From: JAZGDL01 sp036477795
Lineage (GTDB): Bacteria > Planctomycetota > Phycisphaerae > UBA1845
Direction: 5' to 3'
NCBI GenBank assembly: GCA_036477795.1
Contig: JAZGDL010000166.1
Location: 1-5,083, forward strand
DNA length: 5,083 nt
Part shown: one piece after another, positions 1-4,966 of the stretch
How the letters are laid out: each line of letters starts with the position of its first letter
Position numbering within the stretch: the first letter of the stretch is position 1
The notes under the pieces: model-generated
Databases searched by the model: none
What the model saw: the letters and a program-made list of their open reading frames with translations, nothing else
What the model was told of the DNA's origin: nothing
Translations under genes and position numbers: made by a program

Positions 1-127
1 GTGGTACCCGGGACGTACTGCAGTTCGGCCTGCGCCCAGCGTGCTGCCTCGATGACCGCCTCCGCCGGATCGTGGTACTTCGCGATGCGGCGTCCCACAC
101 GCTCGATCCGCTTGCTTGACGGGACAA
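1..127 (-). pseudogene. Internal fragment of a transglutaminase-like protein (Rv2409c-type)
   Basis: Read on the minus strand this gives about 41 residues, including KRIERVGRRIAKYHDP, ARWAQAELQYVPGTT. This closely resembles, from memory, the stretch just before the catalytic Cys motif (GVCQDFAH) in the mycobacterial transglutaminase-like protein Rv2409c, a family linked to circularly permuted ATP-grasp and alpha-E proteins. The frame is open at the left edge, so the catalytic core would lie outside the window. Similarity stops at about position 122-128. Going further upstream in the same frame there is a stop (complement of 150-152), and the DNA there encodes a CBS-domain N-terminus in another frame. 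This copy therefore has no own start and is a fragment. The right edge of the window holds the C-terminus of the same family on the same strand. I am fairly sure of the family and sure that the 5' end is missing. Confidence 0.75.
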
Positions 128-235
128 TCCGATGTTGCGCCCGAAAAACTCAGTCAACAACCCGGCAACCGAAGTCTCCGGAGTGATTGTGGCCACCGCT
201 GAGCCCTTGCCGCACAACACGTCGGATATCCGCAT
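128..235 (-). pseudogene. N-terminal 36 codons of a CBS-domain protein, truncated
   Basis: From ATG at 235-233 the minus strand reads MRISDVLCGKGSAVATITPE and then ETSVAGLLTEFFGRNIG. This is the start of a first CBS domain (beta strand 'VATI.P..SV', helix, 'NIG') as in small two-CBS-domain proteins such as Rv2406c, which bind adenosyl ligands and act as regulatory modules. A good ribosome binding site, GGTGGAG (complement of 242-248), lies 6 nt before the ATG and supports this start. After Gly36 the expected 'AMVVV' strand is absent and the DNA switches to transglutaminase sequence in another frame. The translated tail reads through as unrelated residues such as LSRQASGSSVWD. Complete relatives are about 140 residues, so roughly three quarters of the protein is missing here. 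Confidence 0.72.
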
Positions 236-241
236 CGCTGT

Positions 242-248
242 CTCCACC
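242..248 (-). promoter_or_regulatory. Ribosome binding site of the truncated CBS gene
   Basis: The complement reads GGTGGAG, 6 nt upstream of the ATG at 235-233. It decides the start of the CBS remnant and indicates that the native 5' end of that gene is preserved. I see no convincing -10/-35 pair in the 249-339 stretch. Confidence 0.55.
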
Positions 249-339
249 CATCGTCAGGTCGTACCCACCAGGCTATGCAAAAGTCGACCGCATTCAGGGT
301 TTTGCTCCCCCTGGCGCCCCAGCAGAGGGTTAAGTGGAC

Positions 340-364
340 GCAGGTTCAAATCCTGTCAACCCGA
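340..364 (+). other. tRNA 3'-end remnant, probable att site (proline-tRNA-like)
   Basis: GCAGG (340-344), loop TTCAAAT (345-351) and CCTGT (352-356) form a 5-bp T-arm with the conserved TTCAAAT loop. CAACCCG follows as an acceptor 3' strand, with A364 in the discriminator position. It differs by about one base from the 3' end of mycobacterial tRNA-Pro as I remember it (CACCCCGA). No matching acceptor 5' strand, D-arm or anticodon arm exists upstream, so this is not a working tRNA gene. An isolated tRNA 3' end next to an integrase gene is the classic duplicated core of an integrative element. The 3' end of the integrase remnant overlaps it, with its stop codon at 346-348 inside the T-loop. tRNA identity is less certain than the att interpretation. 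Confidence 0.65.
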
Positions 365-540
365 CTGAGGTCAGAGCATGTTTTAGGTTCCCGGTTGGGG
401 ACTAATTTGGGGCCACACCTAAACGCGGCACCCAAACCAGACTTTCGCAACGGTCGGCCAGCAAACCACAACCCTAACGCGCTAGCCAGGCCGTCGATAG
501 CGGCTCGGGCCGTCGAATCGGTTGAGTGCCCGTAAATATC
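346..540 (-). pseudogene. C-terminal fragment of a tyrosine recombinase / phage integrase
   Basis: The minus-strand frame reads DIYGHSTDSTARAAIDGLAS, then ALGLWFAGR and a tail with RCGPKLVPNREP, ending at TGA (346-348). The 'D-x-Y-G-H-S' block is the C-terminal box of tyrosine recombinases: Tyr (codon 532-534) is the nucleophile that attacks the att site, and the following helix is the usual extreme C-terminus of actinophage integrases. The Arg, Lys and HxxR residues that complete the active site should lie upstream, beyond 541, but there the sequence changes abruptly to the AAA-ATPase remnant on the other strand. About 64 of an expected 350-400 residues remain, so it is inactive. Its 3' end lying within the tRNA 3'-end repeat is the expected int-attP arrangement. 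Confident in the family. Confidence 0.8.
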
Positions 541-545
541 GCCCG

Positions 546-1457
546 GCTCTCGAAATGCAGCGCGGCAACAACGTTGTTTACATTCACTTTGAGGAATCGA
601 ACCCGGCCTCGACGATCGAGCGGCTGCGCGCCCTCGATGTAGACGACTACGTGATCGCCAAGCACCTGCATTTTGCGTCGCCGTCGCAGCGGCTAGCGAC
701 CACCACCTGGCTGCAACTGCTCCTCGACGCCGAGCCCAGTCTGATGATCATCGACGACGTCAACGCCGGAATGAGTTTGCAAGGCAACGAGATCAACGCC
801 GCCGACGGTGCCGCCAACTTCACCCGAAGCCGTTCGCCCGGGCCGGTGCCGCCGTCGCGGCCCGCGACCACCTGCCGAAGAACACCGAGAACACGTCCGA
901 CGCGTTCGACTCCGTCCACACAGGGGCCGAGCTGTCAGGGTCGCGGATCCTCGTCATTCGGACGAAGCCATTGGGTCGCGGCATGGACGGCGCAGTCAGT
1001 TGTCTACGTCACCAAAGACCGGCCCGGCTGGCTGCGGGAGAAGGGGACGACGACAGACAAGGCCGACGGCGCCGCCTACATGGGGACGCTCGTCGTCGAC
1101 GCTTCCAGGCACGGGAACCCCCGCGTCGAGTTCTACGGACCGCGCGAAGAGGACCAAGGCGCGTTTGCTGGCGGTGAAAAAGTTAGCCGCGGCGACAGAG
1201 GAGCAGCCGACCGCGCGGCCGTCCTGAAGGTCATTCAGAACGCGCCCGGCGGGAGCATGGACCCGGTGCGCCAAGTGCTGGCGGCGGTCAAGATCGCAGA
1301 GCTGAACATACCCCGCGAACACTTCCCCGCACTGCTCGACGAGCTGGTGCAACTGGGTGATCTGACAGCCGGTAACGGTGTCCGAAATTCGACCTCGTAT
1401 GACAGCAATCCGCTGCACGAGCGACTGCACGAAGACCAAAATGAATCGTCTGCATGA
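546..1457 (+). pseudogene. RepA/DnaB-like AAA ATPase of a mobile element, 5'-truncated and frameshifted
   Basis: The sequence resembles the RecA-fold ATPases (AAA_25/RepA-like) that act as replication helicases or initiators in actinobacterial prophages and integrative elements. Reading from 546: ALEMQRGNNVVYIHFEES (the segment just after Walker A), then LMIIDDVNAG (Walker B, about 741-770), and TRSR where the frame breaks near 826. Continuing in the frame starting at 827 gives AGAAVAARDHLPKNTE and GSRILVIRTKPLGRGMDG, the expected 'DH..K' sensor strand. Near 996-1001 the original frame resumes with VVYVTKDRPGWLREKG. The C-terminal part (about 1207-1400) resembles a winged-helix segment. So a one-base loss near 826 is followed by a one-base gain near 998. 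Walker A and the start codon are missing, and no plausible start exists because the integrase fragment abuts at 541-545. The stop is TGA 1455-1457. Nonfunctional as an ATPase. Confidence 0.75.
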
Positions 1458-1469
1458 CCGACTGCACGA
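1413..1469 (+). repeat. Short direct repeat encoding LHERLHE / LHDRLHE
   Basis: CTGCACGA occurs at 1413-1420, 1425-1432 and 1462-1469, and CTGCATGA at 1450-1457. They form two paired units 37 bp apart: about 20 bp beginning at 1413 match about 20 bp beginning at 1450 with few differences. Because 37 is not a multiple of three, unit one encodes LHERLHE in the RepA-like frame and unit two encodes LHDRLHE in the frame of the downstream small ORF. Confidence 0.7.
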
Positions 1470-1626
1470 GAGCCCTCCCGTGCAGTCCCGCGCAGTGGCC
1501 CCAGTGAGGCTCCCACTGGCAGCTCCGGAAACGACGTACCGGGGCGGGCCCAATAACGTCTGCGGGTCATGCGGGCTGACACCTGAAACCTCTTCTTGGC
1601 ACCGAATGGATTGCGAGGCGCGCTAA
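1441..1626 (+). CDS. Small protein with a C-terminal CxxC...HxxxC motif, function unknown
   Basis: ATG at 1441 opens a 61-residue ORF overlapping the last 17 nt of the RepA-like remnant and ending at TAA 1624-1626. It begins MNRLHDRLHE, has a Pro/Ala-rich middle, and ends VCGSCGLTPETSS then WHRMDCEAR. The two Cys of CGSC with His and Cys of HRMDC could bind one zinc. No clear ribosome binding site precedes 1441, so translation would depend on coupling to the upstream gene. The N-terminal LHDRLHE repeats the C-terminus of the RepA-like frame. It is therefore equally possible that this is the true zinc-binding C-terminus of that ATPase, now separated by a frame change. I do not recognise a named family. 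Confidence 0.42.
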   Translation: MNRLHDRLHESPPVQSRAVAPVRLPLAAPETTYRGGPNNVCGSCGLTPETSSWHRMDCEAR

Positions 1627-1796
1627 TGGCGGTAAACGGTGAACTAGAGGAGCTCGAATGGGCGGCGGTGAGGGCCCAGATTCTGATTGCCGCCGACCGC
1701 GGCGGGCTGCAGAACGCCACGGGCGCGGTGACCGTGGTGGCCGATCGGTTGGCGGGCATCGACTTGGCGACCGGCTCACGATCCCGTGACTTCTGA
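1626..1796 (+). CDS. Small hypothetical protein of the mobile element (56 aa)
   Basis: ATG at 1626 overlaps the TAA of the preceding ORF as TAATG, an arrangement typical of translational coupling, and the ORF ends at TGA 1794-1796. The product starts MAVNGELEELEWAAVRAQI and continues LIAADRGGLQNATGAVTV, VADRLAGIDLAT. It is acidic and helix-forming at the N-terminus, without signal peptide or membrane segment. An in-frame TTG at 1596 would lengthen it by 10 residues, but the coupled ATG is the better start. Codon choice (high third-position GC) supports real coding. The function is unknown. By position, directly behind a RepA-like gene, it looks like one of the small accessory genes of actinobacterial prophages or integrative elements. 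Confidence 0.5.
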   Translation: MAVNGELEELEWAAVRAQILIAADRGGLQNATGAVTVVADRLAGIDLATGSRSRDF

Positions 1797-1893
1797 TGAG
1801 TCAACGGCGCGATGAAAACACTATAAATTTCATGAATCCTGATGTTGGTCTTTGCCGCCGGCCATAGGCTTTGGGTCAGCAATTTTCCGGAAC
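1797..1893 (+). promoter_or_regulatory. AT-richer leader before the sulfatase gene, possible promoter
   Basis: This spacer is distinctly AT-richer than the rest of the window around 1813-1840. It contains TATAAA (1822-1827), a possible -10 hexamer, immediately followed by the 8-bp palindrome TTCATGAA (1829-1836), which could be half of an operator. No convincing -35 lies at the right distance upstream. This is the only plausible location for a dedicated sulfatase promoter. Prediction by eye only. Confidence 0.3.
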
Positions 1894-1900
1894 AGGAAGG
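1894..1900 (+). promoter_or_regulatory. Ribosome binding site deciding the sulfatase start
   Basis: AGGAAGG sits 8 nt before TTG 1909. It touches the in-frame GTG at 1900, leaving no spacer for that codon, and lies too far downstream to serve the TTG at 1852. It therefore selects TTG 1909. Confidence 0.6.
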
Positions 1901-1908
1901 TGAGTGAA

Positions 1909-4254
1909 TTGGCAAAAGAATGGGCTGGCCGCGTCGCGACTGATATCAGGGACTCCCAACCAGACTGGGAACCGTTTCTTCAGCCCACCGCGCCGGCCGG
2001 AGCGCCGAATGTCCTGATGATCGTCTGGGACGACGTCGGCTTCGGCGCGATGGAACCGTTCGGCGGCCCCATCGAGACGCCCACCATGCAACGGATCGCC
2101 GACAGCGGCGTGCGGTACTCCAACTTCCACACCACTGCGTTGTGCTCGCCGACGCGATCGAGCCTGCTCAACGGGCGCAACGCGACGTCTAACAACATGG
2201 CCTGCATCAGCGAGACCTCAGCGGGTTTCCCGGGTTTCTCCGCCCGGATTCCCTTCGAGAACGGCACGATCGCAGAGGCGCTCAATGCCAAAGGCTGGAA
2301 CACCTACGCTGTGGGCAAGTGGCATCTCACGCCCAGCGACGAAAGCGACGCTTCGTCTTGGAAGGGCCGTTGGCCGCTGGGCCGGGGCTTTGAGCGTTTC
2401 TACGGTTTCCTCGGCGGTGAGACCAGTCAGTGGTATCCCGAGCTGGTCTATGACAACCACTCCGTGGACCCACCAGCGACCCCGGATGAGGGCTATCATC
2501 TCTCGGCCGATCTGGCGGACAAGGCGATCCGGTTTGTCCGTGACGCGAAGGCCGTTGCACCGCAGAAGCCGTGGTTCATGTACTTCTGTCCGGGCTGTAG
2601 CCATGCGCCCCACCACGTGTTCAAGGAGTGGGCGGACCGCTATCGCGGACGGTTCGACGAGGGCTACGAGGCGATCCGTACCACGATATTGGCCAACCAG
2701 AAACGGATCGGACTGCTGCCCGATGATGTGGAGTTATCGCCAATCAACCCGCACGGCGAGCCGGATATCGTCGGCCCGGCGGGTCAGCCGTGGCCAGGGA
2801 TGGATTTCGTGCGGCCCTGGGACTCCCTCAACGAAGACGAGCGGCGGTTGTTCGTCAGGATGGCCGAGGTCTACGCCGGGTTCGTGTCCTACACCGACGA
2901 CCAGATCGGCAGGCTGATCGACTACCTGCAGGAATCGGGTCAGCTCGACAACACCATCATCGTGGTCGTCTCCGACAACGGAGCCAGCGCCGAAGGCGGT
3001 CCCAACGGCTCGTTCAACGAGAGCAAGATGATGAACAACGTCCCCGACACCGTCGAGGCGAATCTGCCCCGGATCGACGACCTGGGCGGGCCCAGCGCCT
3101 ACAACCATTACCCCTCCGGCTGGGCCTGGGCGTTCGACACTCCGTTCCCGTACTGGAAGCGCTTCGCGGGCTATGAGGGCGGGTTGGCCGATCCACTGAT
3201 CGTTTCGTGGCCGGCCGGTATCAAGACGCGTGGCGAGTTCCGGGACCAATATGTACATGCCGTGGATATCGTTCCGACTTTGTATGAGCTCCTTGGCGTC
3301 ACGCCTCCCGAGGTTCTCAACGGCTGGACTCAGAGCCAGATCGAAGGGCAGAGCTTCGCGCCCTCGCTCGCCGAACCGCAGGCCCCCGGCCGGACGACCC
3401 AGTTCTACTCCATGCTGGGCATGCGCGCGCTGTACAACGAAGGCTGGCTGGCTACGGCGCTTCATCCGCCAATGTCGGGATGGAGCAATTTCGAAAAAGA
3501 CGTGTGGGAGCTCTACGACCTGCGTACCGACCGCACACAGCTCCGCAACTTGGCTGAGGAAAAGCCCGACCTTCTTGAGCAACTCAAGGGTCTTTGGTTC
3601 TACTACGCGGGGGTGTACAAGGGGCTGCCGCTCGACGATCGCACGGCGTTGGAGATCATTACCTCGCCTCGCCCGGAGCCCGGAGAACCACGTTCGCGTT
3701 ACGTCTATTACCCCGAAACCGCCGATGTGCCGGAATCCGCCGCGGTGAACATTCGCGGGCGCTCGTACACCATCGCCGCCGGCGTGACCATTGAAAACCC
3801 GGAGGCACAGGGGGTGCTCTTCGCGCACGGTGGCGCTAGCGGTGGGCACAGTCTGTTCATCAGGGACGGCCGGCTGCATTATGTCTACAACTGGCTCGGT
3901 GAACGCATCCAGACCATCAGTTCATCAGATGCGGTACCGGTGGGCACCCATGTTCTCACCGCCGAATTCGCCAAGACCGGTAGCGAGCCAGACACCAATA
4001 GCGCAGTGGGCAAGCTGACCCTTTATGTCGACTCCCAGGCAGTGGGCGATGACGATATCGCCACTCAGCCGGGAACATTTTCGCTGGGCGGAGCAGGACT
4101 CTGTGTCGGGCGAAACACTGGGTCGGCAGTTGCCGACTACACACCTCCCTTCTCGTTCGCAGGGGGCACGATCGATCGCGTCGTTATCGACGTCAGCGGC
4201 GAGCCATACGTCGACCACGAGAAGGAGATCATGGCCTATATCACCCGAGACTGA
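1909..4254 (+). CDS. atsD: Arylsulfatase, AtsA/AtsD family, intact
   Basis: A type I sulfatase (alkaline-phosphatase fold) that hydrolyses sulfate esters; the natural substrate is not visible here. From TTG 1909 the product is 781 residues, near the ~787 of mycobacterial AtsA/AtsD. Metal-site Asp41/Asp42 lie in VWDDVGFG. C79-S-P-T-R is the signature whose Cys is converted to formylglycine, followed by SSLLNGRNAT. GKWHL supplies Lys137 and His139, SHAPHH supplies His232, VSDNGA supplies Asp356/Asn357, and YWKR supplies the probable substrate-binding Lys417. A second module, about 598-781, is beta-rich (GGHSLFIRDGRLHYVYN, LTLYVDSQAVG) and looks like the concanavalin-like C-terminal domain of this subfamily. 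There is no signal peptide or lipobox, so it is probably cytosolic. No formylglycine-generating enzyme is encoded here, so activation must be in trans. No stops or frameshifts occur, in contrast to its neighbours. It resembles AtsD more than AtsA from memory (IETPTMQRIA, ARIPFENG), so the symbol is tentative. Confidence 0.93.
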   Translation: MAKEWAGRVATDIRDSQPDWEPFLQPTAPAGAPNVLMIVWDDVGFGAMEPFGGPIETPTMQRIADSGVRYSNFHTTALCSPTRSSLLNGRNATSNNMACISETSAGFPGFSARIPFENGTIAEALNAKGWNTYAVGKWHLTPSDESDASSWKGRWPLGRGFERFYGFLGGETSQWYPELVYDNHSVDPPATPDEGYHLSADLADKAIRFVRDAKAVAPQKPWFMYFCPGCSHAPHHVFKEWADRYRGRFDEGYEAIRTTILANQKRIGLLPDDVELSPINPHGEPDIVGPAGQPWPGMDFVRPWDSLNEDERRLFVRMAEVYAGFVSYTDDQIGRLIDYLQESGQLDNTIIVVVSDNGASAEGGPNGSFNESKMMNNVPDTVEANLPRIDDLGGPSAYNHYPSGWAWAFDTPFPYWKRFAGYEGGLADPLIVSWPAGIKTRGEFRDQYVHAVDIVPTLYELLGVTPPEVLNGWTQSQIEGQSFAPSLAEPQAPGRTTQFYSMLGMRALYNEGWLATALHPPMSGWSNFEKDVWELYDLRTDRTQLRNLAEEKPDLLEQLKGLWFYYAGVYKGLPLDDRTALEIITSPRPEPGEPRSRYVYYPETADVPESAAVNIRGRSYTIAAGVTIENPEAQGVLFAHGGASGGHSLFIRDGRLHYVYNWLGERIQTISSSDAVPVGTHVLTAEFAKTGSEPDTNSAVGKLTLYVDSQAVGDDDIATQPGTFSLGGAGLCVGRNTGSAVADYTPPFSFAGGTIDRVVIDVSGEPYVDHEKEIMAYITRD

Positions 4255-4309
4255 ATTACTGCGCACGGCACCGCATCCGCCCGAGGTCAGGCGGCGCTAG
4301 CCTCCGGGA

Positions 4310-4569
4310 TTGACCGGCCTCAATTTGTCCGTCGACGAAGTCCTGACCACCACGCGCTCGGTGCGCAAGCGGCTCGACCTGGACAGGCCGGTGTCGCACC
4401 AGGTGCTGCTGGACTTCCTCAAGCTCGCGATCCGTGCGCCGACTGGCTCCAATGCTCAGGCTGGCACTGGATGTTCGCCGAAGACCCGGTGAATAAGACT
4501 GCGCTGGCCGACCTCTATCGTGCCAGCGCCGACAGCTATCTGAAACAGCTGAAGCCCGAGACGGCCAAA
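4310..4569 (+). pseudogene. Nitroreductase family protein, N-terminal part, frameshifted and truncated
   Basis: From TTG 4310 the frame reads MTGLNLSVDEVLTTTRSVRK then RLDLDRPVSHQVLL and LAIRAPTGSNAQ. The 'TTRSVRKRLD' and 'APTGSNAQ' blocks are the N-terminal FMN-binding elements of flavin-dependent nitroreductases, which reduce substrates with NAD(P)H. At about 4460 a single base is missing. The expected 'xWHWMF' appears only in the -1 frame, which continues WHWMFAEDPVNKTALADLYR then ASADSYLKQLKPETAK to about 4569. After that the similarity ends, roughly 87 residues into a protein normally about 200 long. The FMN-binding C-terminal half is gone. TTG 4310 has no good ribosome binding site, and the native start may have been lost. 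It lies 55 nt after the sulfatase stop and could be read through from it. Confidence 0.72.
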
Positions 4570-4913
4570 ATAACTTCTGGCAGAACAGGATCGCAGCCGC
4601 AGGCGCCGGCATCTCACTGGTGGTGCAGCCCTCGGAGGATCCACGCCAACAGGCCAAGATCATCGACACCTGGCGCGCACCCAGAGACGGAAACCGTTTC
4701 TACGCAATCTACGAGCTGGGTTGCCGATTCGCTGCGATCAAAGACCCGTCGAAGGCTGTCGAGTTCGTGCCTGCCCGCACCCCCGCCAGCGTGCAGCAGG
4801 TCGATGTGGCGGTGAATCAGCCGACCACCGTGACTGTGGGCGCCGATGTGACTGGCAAGCGCACTGTCTACGCCGAGGGTGTTTGGGGAGAGACTGCCGA
4901 CGGTGTGACCTGA
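4569..4913 (+). pseudogene. Unidentified coding remnant joined to the nitroreductase fragment
   Basis: In this frame the DNA reads NNFWQNRIAAAGAGISLVV, then IIDTWRAPRDGNRFYAIYEL, GCRFAAIKDPSKAVEFVPA and VAVNQPTTVTVGADVTGKR, ending at TGA 4911-4913. Codon third positions are strongly GC-biased over the whole stretch, supporting genuine coding history. The first part looks alpha/beta, and the end (about 4800-4913) is Thr/Val-rich and probably beta-stranded. The frame has no natural start: above about 4569 it reads nonsense through the nitroreductase fragment. A GTG at 4620 is only internal. The next frame over continues past the stop as DLTWLKSNGSTVRS to TGA 4949-4951, so a late frameshift is possible. 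I do not recognise the family, and it does not look like the missing half of a nitroreductase. Confidence 0.42.
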
Positions 4914-4966
4914 CTTGGCTCAAGAGCAACGGATCAACAGTCCGCAGCTGACTTGTGAATCAACTC

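Noticed and set aside
265..365. A complete tRNA gene
   Set aside because: Only the T-arm and acceptor 3' strand are present. No CGGGTTG-type acceptor 5' strand, D-arm or anticodon arm can be paired upstream.
1..368. Plus-strand open frames at the left end, including one ending in RRFKSCQPD
   Set aside because: The minus strand carries recognisable transglutaminase and CBS coding. The plus-strand ending is simply a translated tRNA T-arm, a common false ORF.
1235..1915. Minus-strand open frame of 226 codons across the ATPase end, small ORFs and sulfatase leader
   Set aside because: Low-complexity Ser/Arg/Ala translation, antisense to better supported frames, with no ribosome binding site that I can defend.
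2734..3879. Long minus-strand open frame (381 codons) inside the sulfatase gene
   Set aside because: Exact antisense of a strongly supported gene in GC-rich DNA. The translation shows no family features, and such shadows are expected from the codon bias.
4255..4309. Terminator hairpin after the sulfatase (GAGG...CCTC, AGGC...GCCT around 4283-4304)
   Set aside because: Stems of only about 4 bp with no T-run, too weak to call.
4256..4669. Minus-strand 137-codon frame over the nitroreductase remnant
   Set aside because: Antisense to a frame with clear nitroreductase motifs, and no recognisable protein features.
4914..4966. Bidirectional terminator between the convergent ends
   Set aside because: Only a 4-bp AGTC/GACT stem is visible, with no T-tract.
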